From Methylorubrum thiocyanatum (GTDB lineage: Bacteria > Pseudomonadota > Alphaproteobacteria > Rhizobiales > Beijerinckiaceae): a stretch of DNA of 64,000 nt. Every line of letters begins with the position of its first letter. The first letter of the stretch is position 1. The notes below the pieces were generated by a model. That model was not told the origin of the DNA. It saw nothing but the letters and a program-made list of their open reading frames with translations, and did no database searches. The stretch is from NCBI GenBank assembly GCA_014138645.1, contig JACJIB010000001.1, positions 1 through 64,000 on the forward strand. The letters are read 5' to 3'. Of this stretch, positions 43,160 through 52,153 are shown piece by piece. The translations under genes and the position numbers were made by a program.

Positions 43160-44506
43160 TCAGAGGCCGGCCTTGCCGGGGATCCAGCCGGTGCCGGCGA
43201 GCGGCACCTGCGCCATGGCCGCGGCCTCGATGGTGAGCGCCACCAGATCCTCGGGCTCGAGATTGTGCAGGTGGCTCTTGCCGCAGGCCCGCGCGATCGT
43301 CTGGGCTTCCAGCGTCATCACCGCGAGGTAGTTGGCGAGACGGCGGCCGGCGAGTTCCGGATCGAGGCGCTTGGCGAGTTCCGGGTCCTGCGTGGTGATG
43401 CCGGCGGGGTCGCGGCCCTCGTGCCAGTCGTCGTAGGCGCCGGCCGTGGTGCCGAGCGCCTCGTACTCCGCCTGCCAGCGCGGGTCGTTGTCGCCCAGCG
43501 CGATCAGGGCGGCGGTGCCGATGGCGACCGCGTCGGCGCCGAGCGCCAGCACCTTGGCCACGTCCGCGCCGGAGCGGATGCCGCCGGAGACCACGAGCTG
43601 CACCTTGCGGTGGAGTCCGAGATCCTGGAGCGCCTGCACGGCGGGGCGGATCGCGGCGAGCGTCGGGATGCCGACATGCTCGATGAACACGTCCTGCGTC
43701 GCGGCGGTGCCGCCCTGCATGCCGTCGAGCACCACCACGTCGGCACCGGATTTGGCCGCGAGCGCGGTGTCGTAATAGGGCCGCGAGGCGCCGACCTTGA
43801 CGTAGATCGGCTTCTCCCAGTCGGTGATCTCGCGCAGCTCCTCGATCTTGATCGCGAGGTCGTCCGGCCCGGTCCAGTCCGGGTGGCGGCAGGCGGAGCG
43901 CTGATCGACGCCCGGCGGCAGGCAGCGCATGCCGGCGACGCGCTCGGTGATCTTCTGGCCGAGCAGCATGCCGCCGCCGCCGGGCTTGGCGCCCTGGCCG
44001 ATCACCACCTCGATGGCGTCGGCCTTGCGCAGGTCGTCCGGGTTCATGCCGTAGCGGGACGGCAGGTACTGGTAGACCAGGGTCTTGGAGTGGCCGCGCT
44101 CCTCCGGCGTCATGCCGCCGTCGCCCGTGGTGGTCGAGGTGCCGGCGATGGTGGCACCGCGCCCGAGCGCCTCCTTGGCGTTGGCCGAGAGCGAGCCGAA
44201 GCTCATGCCGGCGATGGTCACCGGCGTCTTCAGGTGGATCGGCTTCGAGGCGAAGCGCGAGCCCAGCACCACCTCGGTGCCGCAGCGCTCGCGGTAGCCC
44301 TCCAGCGGATAGCGGCTGATCGAGGCGCCGAGGAACAGCAGGTCGTCGAAATGGGGCAGCGCCCGCTTCGCGCCCGCGCCGCGGATGTCGTAGATGCCGG
44401 TCGCCGCCGCACGGCGGATCTCGGACATCACGTCGGGGGTGAAGGTCGCCGACAGGCGCGGTTTCGTGCGCGGAGCGGCCCCGGAATCCTTGCGGTGATC
44501 CGTCAT
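43160..44506 (-). CDS. mgsC: N-methylglutamate synthase subunit C (GltB central/FMN domain-like)
   Basis: A 448-residue protein homologous to the FMN-binding synthase domain of glutamate synthase (also called GlxD). Key segments: PVTIAGMSFGSLSANAKEALGRGA, IEVVIGQGAKPGGGGMLLG, IYVKVGASRPYYDTALAAKSGADVVVLDGMQGGT and VVSGGIRSGADVAKVLALGADAVAIGTAAL (flavin phosphate binding). In the pathway it makes N-methylglutamate from gamma-glutamylmethylamide (or methylamine) and 2-oxoglutarate with MgsA and MgsB. Start overlaps the mgsB stop (TGATG). Confidence 0.88.
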   Translation of the reverse strand: MTDHRKDSGAAPRTKPRLSATFTPDVMSEIRRAAATGIYDIRGAGAKRALPHFDDLLFLGASISRYPLEGYRERCGTEVVLGSRFASKPIHLKTPVTIAGMSFGSLSANAKEALGRGATIAGTSTTTGDGGMTPEERGHSKTLVYQYLPSRYGMNPDDLRKADAIEVVIGQGAKPGGGGMLLGQKITERVAGMRCLPPGVDQRSACRHPDWTGPDDLAIKIEELREITDWEKPIYVKVGASRPYYDTALAAKSGADVVVLDGMQGGTAATQDVFIEHVGIPTLAAIRPAVQALQDLGLHRKVQLVVSGGIRSGADVAKVLALGADAVAIGTAALIALGDNDPRWQAEYEALGTTAGAYDDWHEGRDPAGITTQDPELAKRLDPELAGRRLANYLAVMTLEAQTIARACGKSHLHNLEPEDLVALTIEAAAMAQVPLAGTGWIPGKAGL

Positions 44507-45195
44507 CAGTAGGCTCCGGCGTTGTCGACGTGGAAGTGGTAGAGGGTGCGGGCCGAGCCGTAGCGGCGGAATTCGCTCGGGCTCACCTCCCCGGTGAGGC
44601 CAGCGGCGGCGAGCTTGTCGGCCAGCTGCTTCAGATGCTCGTCGCGCATGGGCTTCTCGACGCAGTCGGCGCCGAGGCTCTTCACCGAGCCGCGGACGTA
44701 GAGCTTGGCCTCGTAGAGCGAGTCGCCGAGCGCCTCGCCCGCGTCACCGAGCACGGTCAGGGTACCGGCCTGGGCCATGAAGGCCGACATGTGGCCGATC
44801 GAGCCCTTCACGACGATGTCGACGCCCTTCATCGAGATGCCGCAGCGGGCGCCCGCATTGCCGTCGATGATGAGCATGCCGCCATGCGCCGTGGCGCCGG
44901 CCGACTGGCTCGCATCGCCCCGCACGTGGACGAGGCCGGAGATCATGTTCTCGGCCACGCCCACACCCGCATTGCCGTTGACGAGAACGGTCGCGAGCTT
45001 GTTCATGCCGGCGCAATAATAGCCGACATTGCCCTCGATCTCGACGCTGATCGGCGCATCGAGCCCGGCGGCGATGGCGTGGCGCCCGTCCGGACCGGTG
45101 ACGGTCCAGTGGGTCTCGTTGGTGTCGGGCCGCAGGGCGTGCAGGGTCCGGTTCAGGTCGCGCAGCGGCGCGGTCCGCAGATCGAAGTTCGGCAT
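44506..45195 (-). CDS. mgsB: N-methylglutamate synthase subunit B (GltB C-terminal beta-helix-like)
   Basis: A 229-residue protein matching the right-handed beta-helix (GXGXG) domain at the C-terminus of glutamate synthase: repeated turns such as EIEGNVGYYCAGMNKLATVLVNGNAGVGVAENMISG and IDGNAGARCGISMKGVDIVVKG. It is a structural subunit that positions the MgsA and MgsC active sites. Both ends overlap the neighbouring genes by one base, so stoichiometric translation is likely. Confidence 0.88.
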   Translation of the reverse strand: MPNFDLRTAPLRDLNRTLHALRPDTNETHWTVTGPDGRHAIAAGLDAPISVEIEGNVGYYCAGMNKLATVLVNGNAGVGVAENMISGLVHVRGDASQSAGATAHGGMLIIDGNAGARCGISMKGVDIVVKGSIGHMSAFMAQAGTLTVLGDAGEALGDSLYEAKLYVRGSVKSLGADCVEKPMRDEHLKQLADKLAAAGLTGEVSPSEFRRYGSARTLYHFHVDNAGAY

Positions 45196-46145
45196 CACAG
45201 GCGCTCCCCGGAGGCGTGATCGGCGCCCATCGATCTCTCGACTTGGCGCTCCCACGCGTAGACCTTGGCGGGCTCGGGCTCGAACACCCGGGCGGTGTCG
45301 ATGCCGGGCAGGCCGACCAGCGCCCGGTACTCGGAGCCGAAGGCGACGTAGTCGTCGGTCTCGGCCATCACCGCGGGCTTGCAGGCGATGGGGTCGCGCA
45401 CCACGGCAAACCCCGTCTCGGTGCCGACCACGAAGGTGAAGAAGCCGTCGAGGTCGGTCAGGCTCGATTCGAGCGCCTGCTCCAGCGAGGCGCCCTCGCG
45501 CATGCGCCAGCTGAGGTAGCCGGCGGCGACCTCGGTGTCGTTCTGGGTGGCGAAGCTCAGGCCCTCGTGCCGGAGGCGGCGGCGCAGGTCGTTGTGGTTC
45601 GACAGCGAGCCGTTGTGGACGAGGCACTCGTCGGTGCCGGTGGAGAAGGGGTGGGCGCCGTTCGTCGTCACCGCGCTCTCGGTGGCCATGCGGGTGTGGC
45701 CGATGCCGTGGGTGCCGGACATGTTCTCCAGGGCGAAGCGCTCGGCGACGGAAGCCGGCAGTCCGACCTCCTTGTAGATCTCCATCCGCTTGCCCGCGCT
45801 CACCACGTCGATGCCGGGGGCATGGGCGGCGAGCCACGCCCGGATCTCCGCCCCCCGCTCGGCGGGGACCGTGAGGACGGTGTGGGTGTCGCGCTCGGTG
45901 GCCGGCGCCGAGAGGGCCAGCGCCTGTTCCATCTTCGCGACCGCGCTGCGCAGCGCCTCCGGACCGGGGCCGCGCAGGGTCAGCTTCACGCTGCCGGCAT
46001 CCGAGACGCCGTCCGAGCCGTAGACCGCGAAGCCCGCGCTGTCGGGACCGCGATCGGTCATCGTTTCCAGCATCTTGGACAGCATCGCGCCGAGTTGCGG
46101 TTCAAGCTTCGGATTCTTGAGAAATAGTCCGACAATACCGCACAT
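45195..46145 (-). CDS. mgsA: N-methylglutamate synthase subunit A (class II amidotransferase)
   Basis: A 316-residue class II glutamine-amidotransferase-like protein. The nucleophile Cys2 is exposed after Met removal (MCGIVGLF), which fixes the start at 46145 rather than 46208. Other family motifs: DRGPDSAGFAVYG, GIGHTRMATESAVTTNGAHPF, LVHNGSLSNHNDLRR and QNDTEVAAGYL. It hydrolyses the gamma-glutamyl amide and passes the (methyl)amine to MgsC. First gene of the mgs operon; upstream AT-richer sequence around 46195-46240 is the likely promoter. Confidence 0.88.
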   Translation of the reverse strand: MCGIVGLFLKNPKLEPQLGAMLSKMLETMTDRGPDSAGFAVYGSDGVSDAGSVKLTLRGPGPEALRSAVAKMEQALALSAPATERDTHTVLTVPAERGAEIRAWLAAHAPGIDVVSAGKRMEIYKEVGLPASVAERFALENMSGTHGIGHTRMATESAVTTNGAHPFSTGTDECLVHNGSLSNHNDLRRRLRHEGLSFATQNDTEVAAGYLSWRMREGASLEQALESSLTDLDGFFTFVVGTETGFAVVRDPIACKPAVMAETDDYVAFGSEYRALVGLPGIDTARVFEPEPAKVYAWERQVERSMGADHASGERL

Positions 46146-46369
46146 CGGCGTCGCCCCGTCCTTTCGATCACTGTCGAGTTTGATCGCATGGTGTTGCGGT
46201 CGCGTCAACTAACAAGCACGAAAATTTCCTCTCATGAAACTGATGCGGGTCGTGACGGTCCGACCGGTCGCCTCGCATTCGAGGCTGACCCCGCATCTCG
46301 CGATCGCGGCGCGTCCGCAGGCCGGTTGCGGTCCGGTCCGGACGGGGCATTCCCCCTCGGTCTGCCGCC
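46146..46369 (-). promoter_or_regulatory. Upstream region of mgsABC-gmaS
   Basis: 224 bp between the AraC-type regulator and mgsA. A minus-strand TTGACG (46208-46203) stands in an AT-richer stretch and is a candidate -35; the -10 is not clear. Confidence 0.35.
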
Positions 46370-47365
46370 TCAATCGGCCGCTTGCGCCTGCCGCCTGCGC
46401 CGCCGCTCGGCCCGGGACAGCTCGTCCGCACTCGCAAAACCCGTCGCGGTGGCGATCTCGGCACGGCTGAGCGCACTTTCCCGGCCGAGCTGGTGCGCCC
46501 GGTCGAGCCGCAAATGCAGGTAATGGCGGTGGACGCCGTATCCGAGCCCGTCGCGAAACAGCCGCTCCAACTGCCGCACCGAGACGCGGGCGAGATCGGC
46601 CAGGGCTTCGCGCGCAAGCGGCGCCTCGACATTCGCCTCCATCGCCGCGAGCACCCGCAGCAGGCGCGGGTCACGCACGCCGAATCGTTGGCGCAGGTCC
46701 ATCCGCTGCGGGCTCAGACCCTCGCGGATCTGGTTGTGCAGGAACCAGTCGCTGACCCCGGCCGCGAGCCCGGCGCCGTGGTCGCGGCCGATCAGGTCGA
46801 GCATCAGGTCGAGCGCGGCGATGCCGCCGGAGCAGGTGATCCGGTCGCCCTGGATCTCGAACAGCGAGCGGACCACGTCGATCTCGGGATAGCGCTCCTC
46901 GAAGGCCGGCACGTGCTCCCAGTGCAGCGTGCAGCGGCGGCCGGCGAGCAGACCGGCGCGGGCCAGCAGGTAGGGACCGCCGGAGATGCCGCCGAGCGTC
47001 GCCCCGTGCCGTGCCAAGCTCCGCAACCACGCGAAAAGCGGCGGGTCGTCGAACTCGGCCGGGTTTCCGCCCGCGCAGACGAAGACGCGGTCGGCGGCGA
47101 TGTCTCCTGAGCCGATGGCGACGTCGGTGAGGATGCCGAGCCCGTTCGAGGCCTGCACCACCCCGCCGCCGGGCGCCGCGTGCCACCAGCGGTACAGTTC
47201 GCAGCCCGACAGGGTGTTGGCCGCCCGCAGCGGCTCGACCGCCGCCGTGTAGGCCATCAGCGGGAAGTCCGGCACCAGCACGAAGCCGACCGTCAGGGCC
47301 GCGGGGTTTTCCGCCCGCGGCGACTTCCGCCCCGGCCGGGTACGGGTTTCGGGCTCGTCTCGCAT
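46370..47365 (-). CDS. GlxA/AraC-family regulator of the methylamine genes
   Basis: A 331-residue regulator. Residues about 25-200 form a DJ-1/PfpI-like amidotransferase-type sensor domain (VGFVLVPDFPLMAYTAAVEPLRAAN, GGISGGPYLLARAG), and residues about 235-325 an AraC HTH pair (LADLARVSVRQLERLFRDGLGYGVHRHYLHLRLDRAHQL). Related regulators control catabolism of methylated amines and amino acids. It lies between mgsA (same strand, downstream) and mgdA (divergent, 109 bp), so it probably controls both halves of the pathway. Confidence 0.8.
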   Translation of the reverse strand: MRDEPETRTRPGRKSPRAENPAALTVGFVLVPDFPLMAYTAAVEPLRAANTLSGCELYRWWHAAPGGGVVQASNGLGILTDVAIGSGDIAADRVFVCAGGNPAEFDDPPLFAWLRSLARHGATLGGISGGPYLLARAGLLAGRRCTLHWEHVPAFEERYPEIDVVRSLFEIQGDRITCSGGIAALDLMLDLIGRDHGAGLAAGVSDWFLHNQIREGLSPQRMDLRQRFGVRDPRLLRVLAAMEANVEAPLAREALADLARVSVRQLERLFRDGLGYGVHRHYLHLRLDRAHQLGRESALSRAEIATATGFASADELSRAERRRRRQAQAAD

Positions 47366-47474
47366 TTCTACGCGATTTGCCGGAATCGTGTCGCGAAATG
47401 CAAGTCGGGCGGCGGACGATGTCGGCTAATGCTGAGGGCAGACGACGAAACGCCGACGACCAGCGGATCACCGC

Positions 47475-48725
47475 ATGCGCTATTCTCTCTTCAGTGTCCT
47501 GGGACAGGCCCTGCGCGGTCAGCGCGACTGGACTCCGCAATGGCGCGATGCGGCTCCGCAGGAGGCCTACGACGTGGTGATCGTCGGCGGCGGCGGGCAC
47601 GGGCTCGCCACCGCCTACTACCTCGCCAAGGAGCACGGGATCACCAACGTCGCCGTGCTGGAGAAGAGCCATATCGGCTCCGGCAATGTCGGGCGCAACA
47701 CCACCATCGTGCGCTCGAACTACGGCCTGCCCGGCAACATCCCGTTCTACGAGCGGTCGATGAAGCTCTGGGAGGGGCTGGAGCAGGACATCAACTACAA
47801 CGCCATGGTCAGCCAGCGCGGGGTGCTGAACCTGTACCACTCGGACGCCCAGCGCGATGCTTACGCCCGCCGCGGCAACGCCATGCGGCTGGCCGGGATC
47901 GATGCCGAGCTGCTCGACCGCGAGGGCGTTCGGGCGATGGTGCCGTTCATCGATTTCGACAACGCCCGCTTTCCGGTGAAGGGCGGCCTCATCCAGCGCC
48001 GCGGCGGCACCGTGCGCCACGATGCGGTGGCCTGGGGCTATGCCCGCGCGGCGAGCGACCGGGGTGTCGACATCGTCCAGAACTGCGCCGTCACCGGCAT
48101 CCGCCGCGAGAACGGGCGCGTCACCGGGGTCGAGACCAGCCGCGGCTTCATCCGCGCGGGGAAGGTCGCCCTGTCGGTGGCCGGCTCCTCGTCGCTCCTC
48201 GCCGGCATGGTCGACATGCGCCTGCCGATCGAGAGCCACGTGCTCCAGGCCTTCGTCAGCGAGGGCGTGAAGCCCCTGATCGACTGCGTCATGACGTTCG
48301 GAGCCGGCCACTTCTACGTCAGCCAGTCGGACAAGGGCGGCCTCGTCTTCGGCGGCGACATCGACGGCTACAACTCGTATGCCCAGCGCGGCAATCTCCA
48401 CACCATCGAGGACGTGATGGAGGGCGGCATGGCGCTCTGGCCGGGCCTCGGCCGCCTGCGGCTGCTGCGCCACTGGGGCGGCATCATGGACATGTCGATG
48501 GACGGAAGCCCGATCATCGACCGCACCGAGATCGGCGGCCTCTATCTCAACGCCGGCTGGTGCTACGGCGGCTTCAAGGCGACGCCGGCGGCCGGCTTCT
48601 GCTTCGCCCACCTGATCGCCCGCGACGAACCCCATGCGGATGCGAGCGCCTACCGCCTCGACCGCTTCGCCACCGGCCACCTCATCGACGAGAAGGGCAT
48701 GGGCGCCCAGCCCAACCTGCACTGA
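47475..48725 (+). CDS. mgdA: N-methylglutamate dehydrogenase subunit A (SoxB-like)
   Basis: A 416-residue FAD-dependent oxidoreductase homologous to the beta subunit of heterotetrameric sarcosine oxidase. The dinucleotide-binding motif is VVIVGGGGHGLATAYYLA near 34-50; conserved segments include SGNVGRNTTIVRSNYGLPGN and RRGGTVRHDAVAWGYARAA (region of the covalent-flavin His in SoxB proteins) and SPIIDRTEIGGLYLNAGWCYGGFKATPAAG. It carries the site oxidising the N-methyl group of N-methylglutamate. Linkage to mgs and gmaS points to MgdA rather than sarcosine oxidase. Confidence 0.87.
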   Translation: MRYSLFSVLGQALRGQRDWTPQWRDAAPQEAYDVVIVGGGGHGLATAYYLAKEHGITNVAVLEKSHIGSGNVGRNTTIVRSNYGLPGNIPFYERSMKLWEGLEQDINYNAMVSQRGVLNLYHSDAQRDAYARRGNAMRLAGIDAELLDREGVRAMVPFIDFDNARFPVKGGLIQRRGGTVRHDAVAWGYARAASDRGVDIVQNCAVTGIRRENGRVTGVETSRGFIRAGKVALSVAGSSSLLAGMVDMRLPIESHVLQAFVSEGVKPLIDCVMTFGAGHFYVSQSDKGGLVFGGDIDGYNSYAQRGNLHTIEDVMEGGMALWPGLGRLRLLRHWGGIMDMSMDGSPIIDRTEIGGLYLNAGWCYGGFKATPAAGFCFAHLIARDEPHADASAYRLDRFATGHLIDEKGMGAQPNLH

Positions 48726-48796
48726 GGCTTCACTGGCGGCGCCGGCTCTGCCGACGCATCCGCCGCACGGGCGGCGACGCGCAGTCGCGCTTGCGA

Positions 48797-48814
48797 TGCC
48801 CGCTCCAGCGGGCA
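48797..48814. repeat. Short hairpin between mgdA and mgdB
   Basis: TGCCCGC and GCGGGCA pair around a TCCA loop within the 114-bp gap between mgdA and mgdB. It may be a dispersed palindrome or influence relative expression of the subunits. Confidence 0.4.
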
Positions 48815-48839
48815 CCGATCTCTAAGAGGACGACACGCC

Positions 48840-49127
48840 ATGCGCATCCGATGCCCCTTCTGCGGCGAGCGCGACAACGGGGAGTTCAGCTATCTCGGCG
48901 ACGCCGCGCCCCGGCGCCCCGACGGGCTCGAGGCCTCGGCGCAAGCCATGCACGACTACGTGTATCTCCGCGACAACCCCGCCGGGACGATCCGCGAGCT
49001 CTGGTATCACGCCGCCGGCTGCCGCTCCTGGCTGGTCGTGACCCGCGACACCCGCACCCACGCCATCGAATCGGTCGAGCCGGCGCGCGACGTCGCGCGG
49101 GCGCGCCGCTCGGGAGAGGCCGCATGA
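48840..49127 (+). CDS. mgdB: N-methylglutamate dehydrogenase subunit B (SoxD-like)
   Basis: A 95-residue small subunit similar to the delta subunit of sarcosine oxidase, which binds zinc. Visible ligands: Cys5 and Cys8 (CPFCG), and the C-terminal HAAGCRSW segment with His and Cys. Its stop overlaps the mgdC start (ATGA). A good AGAGGA precedes the ATG. Confidence 0.87.
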   Translation: MRIRCPFCGERDNGEFSYLGDAAPRRPDGLEASAQAMHDYVYLRDNPAGTIRELWYHAAGCRSWLVVTRDTRTHAIESVEPARDVARARRSGEAA

Positions 49128-52100
49128 CCACGCTCGCCCTTCAGCGCGCGGAGGCACCCGTCTCCGCGACCTCGGCCGACCAGCCCTTCCGCACCGCTGC
49201 CGGCGGCCTGATCGACCGGAACCGGCCGCGCGACTTCACCTTCGACGGGCGCCGCCTCACCGGCTGCCACGGCGATACGCTGGCCTCGGCGCTGCTCGCC
49301 AACGGCGTGCGCCTCGTCGGCCGCTCGTTCAAGTATCACCGGCCCCGCGGCATCCTCTCGGCCGGTTCGGAGGAGCCGAACGCGCTGGTCGAACTCCGCT
49401 CCGGCGCCCGGCGCGAGCCCAACACCCGCGCCACCATGGCCGAACTCTACGAGGGGCTGGAGGCGACGAGCCAGAACCGCTGGCCGACGCTCGCGGTCGA
49501 TGCGCTCTCGGTCAACGCGCTGCTCTCGCCGGTCTTCGCGGCGGGCTTCTACTACAAGACCTTCATGTGGCCGGCGGCCTTCTGGGAGAAGCTCTACGAG
49601 CCGATGATCCGGCGCGCCGCGGGCCTCGGCCGCGCCGCCGACGCCCCCGACCCGGACATCTATGACCACGCCTACGCCCATTGCGACGTGCTCGTCATCG
49701 GCGGCGGCCCGGCCGGCCTGTCGGCGGCGCTCGCTGCCGGCCGCTCCGGCGCGCGGGTGATTCTGGTCGACGAGGATTTCGCCACCGGCGGCCGCCTCCT
49801 GGCCGAGCGGCGCGAGATCGGCGGCGCGAGCGGGGCCGACTGGGCCGCCCGCGCGCTGGCCGAGCTGGAGAGCCTGCCCGAGGTGCGCATCCTGTCGCGC
49901 ACCACCCTGTTCGGCGTCTACGATCACGGCGCCTACGGCGCGGTCGAGCGCGTCTCCGACCACCTCGCCGTGCCGGCGGCGCACGCCCCGCGCCAGAGGC
50001 TGTGGCGGATCGTGGCTAAGCGCGCGGTGCTCGCGGCCGGCGCCATCGAGCGCCCGCACGTCTTCGGCGGCAACGACCGGCCCGGCGTGATGCTGGCCGG
50101 CGCCGTGCGGACCTATCTCAACCGCTACGGCGTACTGCCGGGCCGCCGCTTGGCCGTGTTCACGTCGAGCGACGACGGCTGGCGCACCGCCGCCGACGTG
50201 CTCGCCGCGGGCGGCGAACTCGCGGCGGTGATCGACACCCGGCCCTCCGTTCCCCCCGCTCTGCGCCGCATGGCGGAAGCCGCCGGGGCGCGGGTGGTGA
50301 CGGGCGGATACGTCGCCGGCACCAAGGGCCATCTGGGTCTGAGCGCGATCCAGGTCGTGGACGGCTATCACAGCGTGGAGACGATCGCCTGTGATGGCCT
50401 CGCCATGGCCAATGGCTGGAACCCGGTGGTGCATCTCGACTCGCACCTGTCGCGCCGGCCGGTCTGGGACGAGGCGATCCACGCCTTCGTACCGGGCACC
50501 CTCCCCTCCGGCATGCAGGCCGTCGGCGCCGCCGCCGGGCGCTTCACCCTCGCCGAGTGCCTGGAGAGCGGCGCCCGGGCCGGCGCCGAGGCCGCGACCG
50601 CCTGCGGCTTCACCGCCACGACCGAGGCGACCCCGCAGACCGATCCGGAGAGCCTGGATCACACGCCGCTCTGGCGGGTGCCGAAGCCTCTCGGAAAGGC
50701 CTTCGTCGATTTCCAGAACGACGTGGCTGCCTCCGACGTCGAACTCGCCCACCGCGAGGGGTTCCGGGCTGTGGAGCTTCTGAAGCGCTACACCACGCTC
50801 GGCATGGCGACGGACCAGGGCAAGACCTCGAACCTCGCCGGCCTCTCGATCATGGCCGAGCTGACCGGCAAGGACATCCCGAGCGTCGGCACCACGGTGT
50901 TCCGCCCGCCCTTCACGCCCGTCGCCATCGGCGCCTTCGCCGGCCACCACCGCGGCAAGGATTTTCGCGCGACCCGCCACGTCCCCTCGCACGCCTGGGC
51001 CGAGGAGAACGGCTGCGTCTTCGTCGAGACCGGCCTGTGGCTGCGTCCCGCCTACTTCCCAAGGGCCGGCGAGACCGATTGGCTCGACACCGTGGTGCGC
51101 GAGGTCGAGACCGTGCGCGCCCGCGTCGGGGTCTGCGACGTCACCACGCTCGGCAAGATCGACATCCAGGGCCGCGACGCGCTCGCCTTCATCGAACGGG
51201 TCTGCGCCAACCCGTTCGGCACGCTGCCCGTCGGCAAGGCCCGCTACGCCGTCCTCCTGCGTGAGGACGGTCTCATCCTCGACGACGGCACCATCGCGCG
51301 GATGGGCGAGACGCACTACGTCATGACCGCCTCGACGGCGAACGCCGCCAAGGTGATGCAGCACCTCGAATTTTGCCGGCAATGGTTATGGCTGGAGCTC
51401 GACGTGCAGCTCGCCTCGGTGAGCGAGCAATGGGCGCAATACGCGGTCGCCGGCCCCCGCGCCCGCGATACGCTCCGCCGGATCGTCGATCCCGGCTTCG
51501 ATATTTCGAACGACGCCTTCCCGTTCCTCGCCTGTGCCGACGTCACCGTCGGCGGCGGCATCCCGGCGCGGCTGTTCCGCATCTCGTTCTCGGGCGAACT
51601 CGCCTATGAACTCGCGGTGCCGGCGGCCTACGGCGACGCCGCGTGGCGGGCGATCATGCAGGCGGGCCTGCCCTACGGCATCACCGCCTACGGCTCGGAG
51701 GCGCTCTCGGTGATGCGCATCGAGAAGGGTCATGCGGCGGGCGCCGAGATCAACGGCCAGACCACCGCCCGCGACCTCGGCCTTGGCGGGATGCTTGCCA
51801 AGAAGAAGGACTATATCGGCCGCCTGATGAAGGAGCGCCCGGCCTTCACCGATCCGGACCGGCCGGTTCTGGCGGGCTTCCGTCCGGTCGATCCGAGCGC
51901 GCGGCTGCGGGCGGGCGCGCATTTTCTCGCGCGCGATGCGGCGCCGAGTTTGGAGGCGGACGAGGGCGTGATGACCTCGGTGGCCTACTCGCCGAGCCTG
52001 AGGACGTGGATCGGCATCGGCCTGATCCGGCGCGGACCGGAGCGCCACGGCGAGCGGGTGCGCGCCTACGATCCGGTGCGCGGCGCCGACATCGAGGTCG

Positions 52101-52153
52101 AGATCTGTTCGCCGGTCTTCGTCGACCCGAAAGAGGAGAAGCTGCGTGTCTGA
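49124..52153 (+). CDS. mgdC: N-methylglutamate dehydrogenase subunit C (SoxA-like)
   Basis: A 1,009-residue large subunit. N-terminal 2Fe-2S-like domain (FTFDGRRLTGCHGDTLASALLANG, SFKYHRPRGI; residues about 20-110), then a pyridine-nucleotide-disulphide oxidoreductase fold with DVLVIGGGPAGLSAALAAGRSGARV near 189-212, and a C-terminal GcvT/aminomethyltransferase part (about 600-1000) that binds tetrahydrofolate and receives formaldehyde-level carbon. ATG 49124 overlaps mgdB; a very long upstream read-through in the same frame was ignored because it runs antisense-like through mgdA and the regulator. Confidence 0.88.
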   Translation: MTTLALQRAEAPVSATSADQPFRTAAGGLIDRNRPRDFTFDGRRLTGCHGDTLASALLANGVRLVGRSFKYHRPRGILSAGSEEPNALVELRSGARREPNTRATMAELYEGLEATSQNRWPTLAVDALSVNALLSPVFAAGFYYKTFMWPAAFWEKLYEPMIRRAAGLGRAADAPDPDIYDHAYAHCDVLVIGGGPAGLSAALAAGRSGARVILVDEDFATGGRLLAERREIGGASGADWAARALAELESLPEVRILSRTTLFGVYDHGAYGAVERVSDHLAVPAAHAPRQRLWRIVAKRAVLAAGAIERPHVFGGNDRPGVMLAGAVRTYLNRYGVLPGRRLAVFTSSDDGWRTAADVLAAGGELAAVIDTRPSVPPALRRMAEAAGARVVTGGYVAGTKGHLGLSAIQVVDGYHSVETIACDGLAMANGWNPVVHLDSHLSRRPVWDEAIHAFVPGTLPSGMQAVGAAAGRFTLAECLESGARAGAEAATACGFTATTEATPQTDPESLDHTPLWRVPKPLGKAFVDFQNDVAASDVELAHREGFRAVELLKRYTTLGMATDQGKTSNLAGLSIMAELTGKDIPSVGTTVFRPPFTPVAIGAFAGHHRGKDFRATRHVPSHAWAEENGCVFVETGLWLRPAYFPRAGETDWLDTVVREVETVRARVGVCDVTTLGKIDIQGRDALAFIERVCANPFGTLPVGKARYAVLLREDGLILDDGTIARMGETHYVMTASTANAAKVMQHLEFCRQWLWLELDVQLASVSEQWAQYAVAGPRARDTLRRIVDPGFDISNDAFPFLACADVTVGGGIPARLFRISFSGELAYELAVPAAYGDAAWRAIMQAGLPYGITAYGSEALSVMRIEKGHAAGAEINGQTTARDLGLGGMLAKKKDYIGRLMKERPAFTDPDRPVLAGFRPVDPSARLRAGAHFLARDAAPSLEADEGVMTSVAYSPSLRTWIGIGLIRRGPERHGERVRAYDPVRGADIEVEICSPVFVDPKEEKLRV

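Noticed and set aside
43160..46145. A split ordinary glutamate synthase
   Set aside because: No small subunit (gltD) and the subunits occur as the three separate genes typical of N-methylglutamate synthase.
46671..48815. A 714-codon minus-strand frame spanning mgdA and the regulator
   Set aside because: It runs antisense to mgdA and out of frame through the regulator; low-complexity sequence.
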